Below are positions 8,080 to 16,056 of a DNA stretch of 64,000 nt, one piece after another. Every line of letters starts with the position of its first letter. The first letter of the stretch is position 1. The stretch is taken from assembly GCF_009687885.1 (NCBI RefSeq), contig NZ_BLAF01000019.1, forward strand, positions 62,001 through 126,000, given 5' to 3'. Made by a program: the position numbers and the translations under genes. The notes beneath the pieces are model-generated. The model ran no database searches and had not been told where the DNA came from. It saw only the letters and a list, made by a program, of their open reading frames with translations. This stretch comes from Acrocarpospora pleiomorpha (lineage in GTDB: Bacteria; Actinomycetota; Actinomycetes; Streptosporangiales; Streptosporangiaceae).

Positions 8080-9603
8080 ATGACCCGAGTCGACCAGACG
8101 CTGGCCCAGTGGCTGACGCTGTACCGAGCGGAGGACGCCGACGTGGCCGGCCTGCTCTGCGACAACCACAATCCGGCCGCCGTCGCCTTCACCTTCGTGG
8201 CGCCGGACCTCACCGCGACCGCGCTGACCTACGGCGAGCTGGCCGACCGGAGCCGCCGACTCGCCAACGGGCTGGCCGCGCTCGGCGTGGGGCGGGGGGA
8301 CCGAGTGCCGGTGCTGATGGGCAAGCGGCCCGAGCTCATCGTCACCCTGTTGGCGATCTGGCGGCTCGGCGCCGTGCACGTACCTCTGTTCACCGCGTTC
8401 GCGACCGGCGCGGTGCGGATGCGGGTCGAGGGCTCCGGCGCGAAGCTCGTGGTCACCGAGCCCTCGCAGCGGGCCAAGCTGGACCCGATCGCCGGGATCA
8501 CCGTGCTGGAGACCGGCGCTGAGTTCGACGCGCTGCTGACCGGCGAGCCGATCGCCAAGTCTGTCCGGGTGGGTGGTGACGGCACCTTCATCCAGCTTTA
8601 CACCAGCGGCACCACCGGATCGCCGAAGGGCGTCCCGGTGCCGGTCTGGGCCCTCGCCGCGTTCCGCTGCTACCTGCACTACGGCCTCGACGTCCAGCCC
8701 GACGACGTATTCTGGAACGCCGCCGACCCCGGCTGGGCCTACGGGCTCTACTACGCCGTAATCGCCCCCCTGGCCGCCGGGCGCACCAGTCTGCTGTTCG
8801 AGGCCGGCTTCGCTCCGGAGACCACCGCCGAGGTGGTGCGCCAGTTCAGCGTAACGAACTTCGCCGGGGCACCCACGATGTACCGGGCGATGATCCATGC
8901 CGGGGTCTCCGGGCTGACGCTGCGCCGGGCGTCGGCCGCTGGCGAGCCGCTCACTCTCGATGTGGTCGCGTGGGGCCGCACCGCGCTGAGCACGCCGGTG
9001 CGCGACCACTACGGACAGACCGAGCTGGGCATGGTGATCGGCAACCACTGGCACCCGGACGTCATCGAGGAGATCAAGGACGGCTCGATGGGCCGCCCGC
9101 TACCCGGATTCACCGCCAGGATCGCCGAGGGCCAGATCGCGATCGACACGAAGAGCCCGCTGCTGTGGTTCACCCGCTACGACCAGGCGCCGGACAAGAC
9201 CGCCGAGCGCTTCAGCCCCGACGGACACCTGTACCTCACCGCCGACACCGGCCGGGTCGACGAGGAGGGCTACTACTTCTTCACCGCTCGGGACGACGAC
9301 GTGATCCTCGCAGCCGGCTACCGGATCGGCCCGTTCGACGTGGAGAGCGTGCTGGCCACGCATCCCGCCGTGGCCGAGGTCGCCGTGGTCGGCCGCCCGG
9401 ACCCGCAGGGCATCCGCGGCGAGGTGGTCGAGGCCTTCGTGGTGGCGCCTGGCGGCGGAAACGACGAGCTGGCCCGCGAGCTGCAGGAGCTGGTGCGCGA
9501 CACCTACTCCAAGCACGCCTACCCACGCGCCGTTCACTTCGTCGATGCCCTGCCGAAGACACCCAGCGGGAAGATCCAGCGCTACTTGCTGCGGCAGCGG
9601 TAG
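8080..9603 (+). CDS. AMP-binding acyl-CoA synthetase
   Basis: This 507-aa adenylate-forming ligase activates a carboxylic acid to its CoA thioester through an acyl-AMP. The P-loop motif YTSGTTGSPKG is near residue 175, GQTELG near 313, the TADTGRVDEEGYY hinge motif near 390, and the C-terminal lysine motif PSGKIQR near 500. The overall pattern is closest to acetyl/medium-chain acyl-CoA synthetases. The start ATG is fixed by GAGGAGGAG at 8065-8073. It stands alone on the plus strand, convergent with a LuxR-type regulator, and probably feeds an acid from the local degradation pathway into CoA metabolism. The substrate is unknown. Confidence 0.88.
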   Translation: MTRVDQTLAQWLTLYRAEDADVAGLLCDNHNPAAVAFTFVAPDLTATALTYGELADRSRRLANGLAALGVGRGDRVPVLMGKRPELIVTLLAIWRLGAVHVPLFTAFATGAVRMRVEGSGAKLVVTEPSQRAKLDPIAGITVLETGAEFDALLTGEPIAKSVRVGGDGTFIQLYTSGTTGSPKGVPVPVWALAAFRCYLHYGLDVQPDDVFWNAADPGWAYGLYYAVIAPLAAGRTSLLFEAGFAPETTAEVVRQFSVTNFAGAPTMYRAMIHAGVSGLTLRRASAAGEPLTLDVVAWGRTALSTPVRDHYGQTELGMVIGNHWHPDVIEEIKDGSMGRPLPGFTARIAEGQIAIDTKSPLLWFTRYDQAPDKTAERFSPDGHLYLTADTGRVDEEGYYFFTARDDDVILAAGYRIGPFDVESVLATHPAVAEVAVVGRPDPQGIRGEVVEAFVVAPGGGNDELARELQELVRDTYSKHAYPRAVHFVDALPKTPSGKIQRYLLRQR

Positions 9604-9695
9604 GCCGCGCGCTCCGGCGTGCGGGAGTGAGCGGTCGCGCGCCGTCAGAGCGGCTGACGAATGGCGGCACCACCCGCCGAAGCGGGGGCACCGGG

Positions 9696-10520
9696 TCAGG
9701 GGAGCTGACCAGCGCGGCGGGCCAGCACGACGGCCTCCAGCCGGGTCTCGGCGCCGAGCTTGCGCATCGCGGACTTGACGTAGCTTTTGACCGTGTGGGT
9801 GGTAAGGCCGAGAGTCACCGCGACGGCCAGGTTCGAGCGGCCCACGGCGACCAGACTCAGAACGTCGAGCTCGCGCCCGGTCAAGCGGGCGACCGGGTAG
9901 GCCTGCGACGGCGCCGCGCCCACGAGCTCCTCGACGGCCGCGCGCAGCTCGTCACGCACCTCGGGAGATTCGATCCGGGAGGCAAGCATCCGCAGCCGGG
10001 TGTGGGTGGCGCGGATCCGCGCCTGGAGCTCGACCGCATCGCCGAGCTCATCGTGCTCGGCCCGGCGGGCCATGACCGCCAAGTCCTGTTCGAGGGCGCG
10101 GGCCTCGTCGACCAGCACGTCCTGCCCGCGGTCGTTGATGCTCCCCGCCGTGCGAAGGGCCCCGTAGAGGACGGCCACAACCCTGCGCCCGACGATCACC
10201 GGGACGGCCGACATCGCGAACAACCCCTCGGCCCGGATGATCCGGTCGTAGTGGTGGGTGATGTCCGCGGTCCGGAAATAGTTGTCGACGGCGACAGGCC
10301 GCCGTCGGGCAACGACCTTCCCGCCCACGCCGTGCCCAATCTCGAGCGACGCGTTGCGTAGCGGGCCGATTACCGGGCCGTCGAAACGGCTGAGGACGAT
10401 CCGGTGCTCCGGGACCACTTCGCCCGCGAAGGCCACGGAGACGTGGCTCCTTTCCCGGATGCGGACTAGAGCGGCCTGAATCCGCCGTGCCGCCTCGCTG
10501 CGGGAGTCATTCGGAACCAT
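9696..10520 (-). CDS. GAF-domain LuxR-type transcriptional regulator
   Basis: This 274-aa regulator has an N-terminal GAF-like sensor domain (about residues 15-150, with GHGVGGKVVARRRPVAVDNY typical of the GAF fold). A helical linker follows, and then a C-terminal LuxR helix-turn-helix (about residues 210-265: LTGRELDVLSLVAVGRSN, THTVKSYVKSAMRKL). This architecture is common next to acyl-CoA synthetase and ring-degradation genes in actinobacteria. It likely binds a small aromatic or acyl effector and controls the convergent CoA ligase or nearby genes. That target assignment is inference from position. Confidence 0.85.
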   Translation of the reverse strand: MVPNDSRSEAARRIQAALVRIRERSHVSVAFAGEVVPEHRIVLSRFDGPVIGPLRNASLEIGHGVGGKVVARRRPVAVDNYFRTADITHHYDRIIRAEGLFAMSAVPVIVGRRVVAVLYGALRTAGSINDRGQDVLVDEARALEQDLAVMARRAEHDELGDAVELQARIRATHTRLRMLASRIESPEVRDELRAAVEELVGAAPSQAYPVARLTGRELDVLSLVAVGRSNLAVAVTLGLTTHTVKSYVKSAMRKLGAETRLEAVVLARRAGQLP

Positions 10521-10573
10521 ACTTCGCCCTCGAGACGTCGCAATCGGTAGTACAACTCTGTGCAGCCGGTCAT

Positions 10574-11491
10574 TTAGCTTGGGCTCAGGTCGGCCCCGCG
10601 GAGATTGGCAAGCTGGCCAAGACGGGTCCGGACCACGTCGATGACGGCCCGGACCGCAGGCGGAGGCTGACGTCCTGCGCGGGTCACCGCCACGAGTTTC
10701 CGCTCCAGTACGGGTGCGAAGCCCACCGCCGTGACGATCCCGCTAGCCAAGTCTCCCCGGATGAATGTGTACGGCAGGACCGAGCAGTATTCGCCGCGCA
10801 CGACGAGATCCCTGACCATATGTATGGAGTCCACGCCAGAACCGATGCCCTGCGAGACTCGCTCGAATTCTGCGCTCGTATTCAGAAGATCACGAAACCC
10901 TGGCGTCAGTACGAGTCGGAGAGACTGGAGCGCACCCGGCGTAGCGTGTTCGCCAAGGCCGGAAAGCATACCTTTCGCCCCGACGAGCAACATCTCGTCG
11001 GACCCCACGTCGGCAAAAGATAGCTGCGACGTCGCATGGCCGGACAAATGGGTGAAGATGCCGAGATCCAGTCGTCCTTCTTCCAGCCATTCCCCCAGGA
11101 ACATAGGCAATGCTTCGACGATTTTGATTCGAACCTGGGGATAGTCCGCTGCGAATCTCTCTTCCAGATATCCCGCCAGTGCGGGAACCAGTGACGGCGA
11201 GAGGCCGAGCGTCACATTTCCCGCTACCGATGCCGCCGCCTCGCGGATCGCCGACCTGATGTCGTCCACATAGTTGAGAAGAGTTTGCGACATCTCGTCG
11301 AGACGACTGCCCGCGACCGTGGGGCGAACACCTTCAGGCAGTCTCACCAGCAAATCGGCGCCCAGCTCACGCTCAAGAGATCGAATCTGTTTGCTTAGGG
11401 CAGGCTGGCCTACATGCAGCTTTCGCGCCGCTCGACTGAAGCTGCCCTCGCGAACGATCGTCGTAAAATACTGGATCTGCCGAATCTCCAT
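10574..11491 (-). CDS. LysR-type transcriptional regulator
   Basis: This LTTR has 305 aa when read from the ATG at 11491. The N-terminal winged helix is standard (IRQIQYFTTIVREGSFSRAA, then LHVGQPALSKQIRSLERELG, residues 3-45). It is followed by the periplasmic-binding-like effector domain (about 90-295). A longer upstream reading exists but lacks homology, and the family nearly always starts within 5 residues of this motif. The gene sits downstream of the MHS transporter/FAH/cupin operon and in the same orientation. It probably regulates that operon through an effector derived from the transported substrate. Confidence 0.87.
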   Translation of the reverse strand: MEIRQIQYFTTIVREGSFSRAARKLHVGQPALSKQIRSLERELGADLLVRLPEGVRPTVAGSRLDEMSQTLLNYVDDIRSAIREAAASVAGNVTLGLSPSLVPALAGYLEERFAADYPQVRIKIVEALPMFLGEWLEEGRLDLGIFTHLSGHATSQLSFADVGSDEMLLVGAKGMLSGLGEHATPGALQSLRLVLTPGFRDLLNTSAEFERVSQGIGSGVDSIHMVRDLVVRGEYCSVLPYTFIRGDLASGIVTAVGFAPVLERKLVAVTRAGRQPPPAVRAVIDVVRTRLGQLANLRGADLSPS

Positions 11492-11708
11492 CCCCGCCAC
11501 CCTGATCTCGACCAATCGGCCGCGAGGTTCTCCGTTTGGCCACCTTAGCATGGGTATTCCGTGATGGAATGGCACCTGCCTAGATCCGAGTCGGGGCGAG
11601 GGGCCCCGCTGGGGAGTATCGGAAGGTCGGGGCCCAGATGGTGTGCGTGGACGTCGACCGCGCTGTACGGCGTACGACTCCTCCGTGTCAATCGCGAGAC
11701 TGAGAAGC

Positions 11709-12242
11709 TCACTCGGGAATGGTGTCGTCCCGCGGCATGGGGGACACCCGTCCGCCGAACACTGACAGGTCCTCGCGAAGGACGATGTCGCCGGACCGTA
11801 CCGGCAGCGCATCGATCAACACGAACATGACCCGGACCGGCTCATCGCCGCGCGGGATCCAGGAATGCATGGTGCCCCGCTGGACCAGGACGTCCCCTGC
11901 CGTCAGTCGTTCGACAACCTCCCCACTGTCAAGGACCATGTCGAGCCGACCCGAGAGCACAACGGCGACGTCCTGTGTCTCGGTTCGATGCATGTTCGGC
12001 TGCTCGGGCTCTGCCGGGTCGAACTCCGCGATGCGGAAGAGCACGCGGGAACCCTTCGGGCCGGGGGCGCCGTCGTCGAAGACGTCCTCGTCGTTGCTCG
12101 CGGGGAACTCTCCCGTGCACCACACGACCCGCGCCTCGTAGCCGGGCAGGCGCGGCTCCGAGCCAACGATCTCGTCTGACCTGACGACGGCCTTCCCCTC
12201 GGGAGAGTGACCGGTCACGACCCGCCTGAACCTGAAACTCAT
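11709..12242 (-). CDS. Cupin domain protein
   Basis: This 177-aa single-domain cupin has the two conserved motifs recognisable around residues 85-150: MHRTETQDVAVVLSGRLDMVL gives the His and Glu ligands, and GDVLVQRGTMHSW gives the second His. Such proteins are non-haem metal dioxygenases, isomerases or sensors. The N-terminal part is unusual for a pure storage cupin. The gene lies 60 nt downstream of the FAH hydrolase in one leftward operon with an MHS transporter. A role in the same aromatic or cyclic acid pathway is therefore likely, but the reaction is unknown. Confidence 0.8.
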   Translation of the reverse strand: MSFRFRRVVTGHSPEGKAVVRSDEIVGSEPRLPGYEARVVWCTGEFPASNDEDVFDDGAPGPKGSRVLFRIAEFDPAEPEQPNMHRTETQDVAVVLSGRLDMVLDSGEVVERLTAGDVLVQRGTMHSWIPRGDEPVRVMFVLIDALPVRSGDIVLREDLSVFGGRVSPMPRDDTIPE

Positions 12243-12302
12243 GAGATCTCCGTTTGCGACACCAGCCGCGGCAGTCGGTCGGTGGGGTGATCGGCCCGAC
12301 GC

Positions 12303-13241
12303 TCATCCGGCAGGGCGCAGCGGAATGACGTCGATCCCCTGCGTCACGGTCTGCTGGGTCTCCCCCAGCCCCTCACCCCTCAGGCTCACCACATCGCCCG
12401 GTTGCAGCCAACGCTTGAAGTCCGCCAACTCGGCGGTGTCGACGTGCTCGAGCAGACACCCACGAGGGACCGTGCCTGAGCCGATCACCGAACCGGGCGG
12501 CAGGTCGGTCCCCCGCGAGATGTACGCGAGGAGCTCGCCGAAGGTCCAGTCCACCTGATCCAAGGTGCCGCGGGTCAGCTCCTCACCGTTGACGGTCGCG
12601 GAAAGCTCGAGCGCAAGACGCCCGTCCCGGCGGTACGACTCGAGCTCGTCGACGGTGACCAGCGCCGGACCGAGCGTGATGGCGCTGTCCTTGCTCTTCG
12701 CCATCCCGATGCCCTTGGCCATATCCACGACCTGATGGTCCCGCGCGGTCCAGTCGTTGTAGAGCGTATAGCCGATGATGTGCTCCTCGGCCCGGTCCGG
12801 GTGCAGGTCACGGCCCCCACGCCCGATCACCGCACCGACCTCGAGTTCGAGGTCGAACATCGCCGAGCCCGGTGCGATCGGGACGTCGTCGTACGGCCCG
12901 ACGATGGCGTCCGCGTTGGCGAAGTAGAAGGCCGGACTCTGCGACCACACCGGATCCAAGTCCCCGTGCCGTCCGAGGGCCCGGTAACAGCCGCGGAGGT
13001 GCTCCAGGAAGCACAACCCGTCCCGCACAGACGGCGGACGGCGGAGCGGGGCGAGCAGCCGGACCTCGTCCAGACCACGAACCTCCACCGGCGCACGACG
13101 AGCGTCCTCGCCCGCCTCGGCGAGACTCCCACTCGCCAGCAGCGACTCCAGGGTCGTACCCGCGGCGAGCCCTTGGACGGCCTCGCCGTCGATCACGCCT
13201 GTACGGATGCCCTCGCCGGCCTCATAGGTAACCCACCTCAT
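12303..13241 (-). CDS. Fumarylacetoacetate hydrolase (FAH) family protein
   Basis: This 312-aa protein has a FAH fold. The metal-site acidic residues are visible in FDLELEVGAVIGRGG near residue 130 and in YTLYNDWTARDHQ near residue 155. LPPGSVIGSGTVPRG near 245 is the conserved glycine-rich segment. Family members cleave C-C bonds of acylpyruvates or hydrate/isomerise ring-cleavage products. The gene lies between an MHS permease and a cupin in one operon. It would suit the last hydrolytic step of a ring-cleavage pathway of gentisate or homogentisate type, but no ring-cleaving enzyme of known type is present here. Confidence 0.87.
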   Translation of the reverse strand: MRWVTYEAGEGIRTGVIDGEAVQGLAAGTTLESLLASGSLAEAGEDARRAPVEVRGLDEVRLLAPLRRPPSVRDGLCFLEHLRGCYRALGRHGDLDPVWSQSPAFYFANADAIVGPYDDVPIAPGSAMFDLELEVGAVIGRGGRDLHPDRAEEHIIGYTLYNDWTARDHQVVDMAKGIGMAKSKDSAITLGPALVTVDELESYRRDGRLALELSATVNGEELTRGTLDQVDWTFGELLAYISRGTDLPPGSVIGSGTVPRGCLLEHVDTAELADFKRWLQPGDVVSLRGEGLGETQQTVTQGIDVIPLRPAG

Positions 13242-13321
13242 GACTCTCTCCTTCAGATCGATGTTCTCCGAGCCGTACTCGGTTCTCCAACTCGGCTCCC
13301 GGCAGCGGAGGAGAGCGGTCC

Positions 13322-14692
13322 TCAGCTCCCGACGACGGCGCCGGCGCTGTCCGCTCCACCGCGTGCGGGTGTGTCAGAAGGGCCGGAGCCTCGGCCGAGG
13401 TAAAGCGGAATCCTCGGGACCACGAGCGCGGCACCCAGTGTCAGGACGCAGGCGAACAGGATGACGTACATGGGGGCGGTGAGACCGAAGGCCGCGATCA
13501 GCCAGACCAGGATCAGGCTCATAAGGCCACCCAGCACAGCGACCACCACGTTGTAGGAGACGGAGTACCCAGTCTGCCGGACCTCTGTCGGGAAGATCGA
13601 GGACACGAGGCCCGGAACCGCACTGACGATCGCCCCGGCGCCGAGCACGGCGGGCAGCTGAATCCACAACACGACGTTCGAACCCGCAGGCAGCGTCGGG
13701 AGGACCAGGAACAGGACCACCGTGGCAGCCGCCGTCAGTCCGGTCCCGCAGAGCAGCTCGCGACGCCAGCCCCAGCGATCGGCCACCCAGCCCCAGAAGG
13801 GCATGGACGCCATGGCGCCGGCGATAGCGATCAGGCTCGCCCCCAAAGCCGCGGGCGCGGGGATGTGAAGCGAGGTCTGCAGGTAGGTGGGCCAGAAAGT
13901 GAACAAGGCAATGTTCACGATCGAGATCACCGACACGAGCAGGGCACCGAACAGCACCGGCCCGCGGTGCTCTCGCAGGACCTCCCGCACGGGCGACGCC
14001 CCGGCCTTTCGCTCCTCCTCGACCTGCTGCTGGAAGGCGGGGGTCTCATCGAGCTTGCGGCGGAGGTAGATCGACACCACCCCCAGCAGTCCACCGACGA
14101 TGAACGGCAGTCGCCACGCCAGGGACGGGACACCCGGCACCAGGTGGGTGGCGACGAGGCCGCTGAGGAAAGCCATGGTGGCTCCGAGCAGGAACCCTGC
14201 GTAGGCCATCGATTGCTGGAATGCGCCCGCCCTGGCCACTGCGTCACGGTCGGCGTGCTCGGTGACGAAAACCGCCGCCGCGGGCAGCTCACCACCCACG
14301 GCGCAACCCTGGGCGATCCGCATGAGCATCAACAACACCGGAGCGGGCCAGCCGACCTGCGCGTAGGTCGGGAGCAGGCCGATGGCGAGTGTCGCCACCG
14401 ACATCACGACGACGGTGAGGACGAAGAGTCGCTTCCGGCCGACCCGATCAGCCGCCCGAGCGATGAGGATGCCCGCGATCGGCCTGATCAAGAAGCCGAC
14501 CGAGTAGATCGAGAACGTCTGCATCAGTCGGAGGGTGTCGGACGTCTCGGGCGGGAAGAACGCCGCGCCGATCAGTGTCGCCACGTAGAGGTAGACGACG
14601 AAGTCGTAGTACTCGAGTGCGGCGCCGAGCGAACCGAGAAGGATGTTCCGTCTCGCCTCGCGACGTCGGCTACCCGGAGATGAGAGCGCCAT
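13322..14692 (-). CDS. MHS-family MFS transporter (ShiA/ProP-like)
   Basis: This 456-aa, 12-helix symporter belongs to the metabolite:H+ symporter family, which imports carboxylates such as shikimate, alpha-ketoglutarate, proline or aromatic acids. Diagnostic segments are GAALEYYDFVVYLY near residue 23, GFLIRPIAGILIARAADRVGRKR near residue 65, and the large central loop before helix 7. The ATG at 14692 precedes the usual R-rich N-terminus; longer readings run into a pseudogene. It heads the leftward operon with FAH and cupin genes, and its substrate is probably the acid degraded by them. Confidence 0.88.
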   Translation of the reverse strand: MALSSPGSRRREARRNILLGSLGAALEYYDFVVYLYVATLIGAAFFPPETSDTLRLMQTFSIYSVGFLIRPIAGILIARAADRVGRKRLFVLTVVVMSVATLAIGLLPTYAQVGWPAPVLLMLMRIAQGCAVGGELPAAAVFVTEHADRDAVARAGAFQQSMAYAGFLLGATMAFLSGLVATHLVPGVPSLAWRLPFIVGGLLGVVSIYLRRKLDETPAFQQQVEEERKAGASPVREVLREHRGPVLFGALLVSVISIVNIALFTFWPTYLQTSLHIPAPAALGASLIAIAGAMASMPFWGWVADRWGWRRELLCGTGLTAAATVVLFLVLPTLPAGSNVVLWIQLPAVLGAGAIVSAVPGLVSSIFPTEVRQTGYSVSYNVVVAVLGGLMSLILVWLIAAFGLTAPMYVILFACVLTLGAALVVPRIPLYLGRGSGPSDTPARGGADSAGAVVGS

Positions 14693-14854
14693 GTGTTTCA
14701 CATTCTTTGTTAGTTGATTCCGCCGTAGCGGAAAGCTACGCGGGCCTGCCTGGAACGCCCGGCCACGGCGCGCCCTCAGGACCTCGGAACTCGCCCGTAC
14801 CTGAGGGAGCAACGCCTCGCAGACCGAGAGCCGGTCTCGGGAGATGACCGCGCG

Positions 14855-15291
14855 TCAGTCGGCGAAAGCGCGCATCTCGCTGAATATATCGATCCCGTAG
14901 GTCGTCGGGTTGTCATTGCTGATACCGGGACGCAGGCCCTGCTCAACCCCACTCGTTCTACGGAGTTTTCCCGCAATGGAATTGCGACTCAATACGCGGA
15001 CAGACGTTGACCTGAGATCGTTGTCAACGATCAACGATCAACTGCCGCTGCTCGGGCGTGCAGAAATTGGCGTGGTTGCCCTCGCCTGGGAGCGACTCCC
15101 CGGCCCCGGCGATGCGGTCACCGACGATCAGGACGTCCCCGCGTGCGAGATCGCCGATGGCCGGGTCCATCGACACGACGCTCCCGCCCCGGAGGAGGAT
15201 CCGCTGGTCACCGTCCACCGTGGCCCTCGGAGGTATGCCGCTCCAGCAACGCCCGCAGCGCCGGGCCGCCTGCCGTCGGATCAGTCTTCAC
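14855..15291 (-). pseudogene. Decayed second copy of the amidohydrolase gene
   Basis: Reading leftward from a GTG at 15291, the N-terminus resembles the intact amidohydrolase (ALRALLERHTSEG). It shifts frame near 15220 and continues as QRILLRGGSVVSMD and GDVLIVGDRIAG. It then jumps straight to NHANFCTPEQRQLIVD, an internal deletion of about 220 codons. After another frameshift the pieces GLRPGISNDNPTTYGIDIF and SEMRAFAD precede a stop at 14855. At least two frameshifts, one large deletion and C-terminal truncation make it non-functional. It is a paralogue of the gene at 6006-7436. Confidence 0.8.
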
Positions 15292-15612
15292 GGAATCCAC
15301 CTCTCTGCGTCGCACCTCTGCGCCGCAATTGCGATTCCGCCCCTCGCGGACAATCCATTCCTATACGGACCGTCGGTATCCTGGAGCGATCAGAAAGCAC
15401 TCTATTAGCGTCGACGCAGCAACCCCCAATACCGATTTCCGATACCCCATATTCCTCTAGGGAATAACATCCCTGCCCCGCACGGCGGATGGCCGCGCCA
15501 TCCACCAAGTCCCCAGGGCCGCGCGAGTGGAGGGAATGGGCGCAAGGCCCTCTTCTTGTTGCTCATTGATCGTTTCTGGCTGCTCGCCGGACCTTTTCGA
15601 GCATCCACGACG
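15292..15612. other. Intergenic stretch between two pseudogenes
   Basis: About 320 bp with no frame that looks coding and no recognisable RNA or repeat. It probably contains the former promoter of the amidohydrolase copy; beyond that I see nothing in it. Confidence 0.4.
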
Positions 15613-15917
15613 TCACTTTCGAGATTCCTCCACCTCGACACGCCCCTTCGCGGTGACGCGACCACTGAGGTCACGGATGGAGACCTCCCGGCCCGCGCCT
15701 GACTCGACGCTCTTCGCCACCAAGCCCTGGTGGTCGAACACCGGTGAGACCACGCGGTAGTCGATCGCCGTAGCGACCGCACCCGGCCTACGCACGGACT
15801 CCGCCATGGCGCCAGCCCCGGGTAGCCCTCGACGTCGCGAGCGTAGTCACGGTCGTAGTGGATGCGGTGGGCGTTGTAGGTCAACGCCGAGAACCAGAAC
15901 AGCAGCGTCGGGTCCAC
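15613..15917 (-). pseudogene. Remnant of a hotdog-fold dehydratase (mesaconyl-CoA hydratase/FAS1-like)
   Basis: One frame from 15917 gives DPTLLFWFSALTYNAHRIHYDRDYA followed by EGYPGL, a very recognisable segment of FAS1-like/MaoC-type acyl dehydratases such as mesaconyl-C4-CoA hydratase. Homology then moves to another frame from about 15807 (RRPGAVATAIDYRVVSPVFDHQGL, SGRVTAKGRVEVE), missing roughly 15 codons. The N-terminal domain is absent upstream. It is a frameshifted, truncated fragment and is further evidence that this stretch is decaying catabolic DNA. Confidence 0.72.
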
Positions 15918-16056
15918 GGGCAGTCGGCGACGGTGGCGGCCGGCTGGGGTTCGTGCCTGGTCGGATCGACGTTTGATGGGTTTCTGGGCAGGGTTTGGAC
16001 CGGTAGGCTTTGTGTGCGCTGCAACTCCTTTGACGGCTGGTCAGCGATGATCTGTC

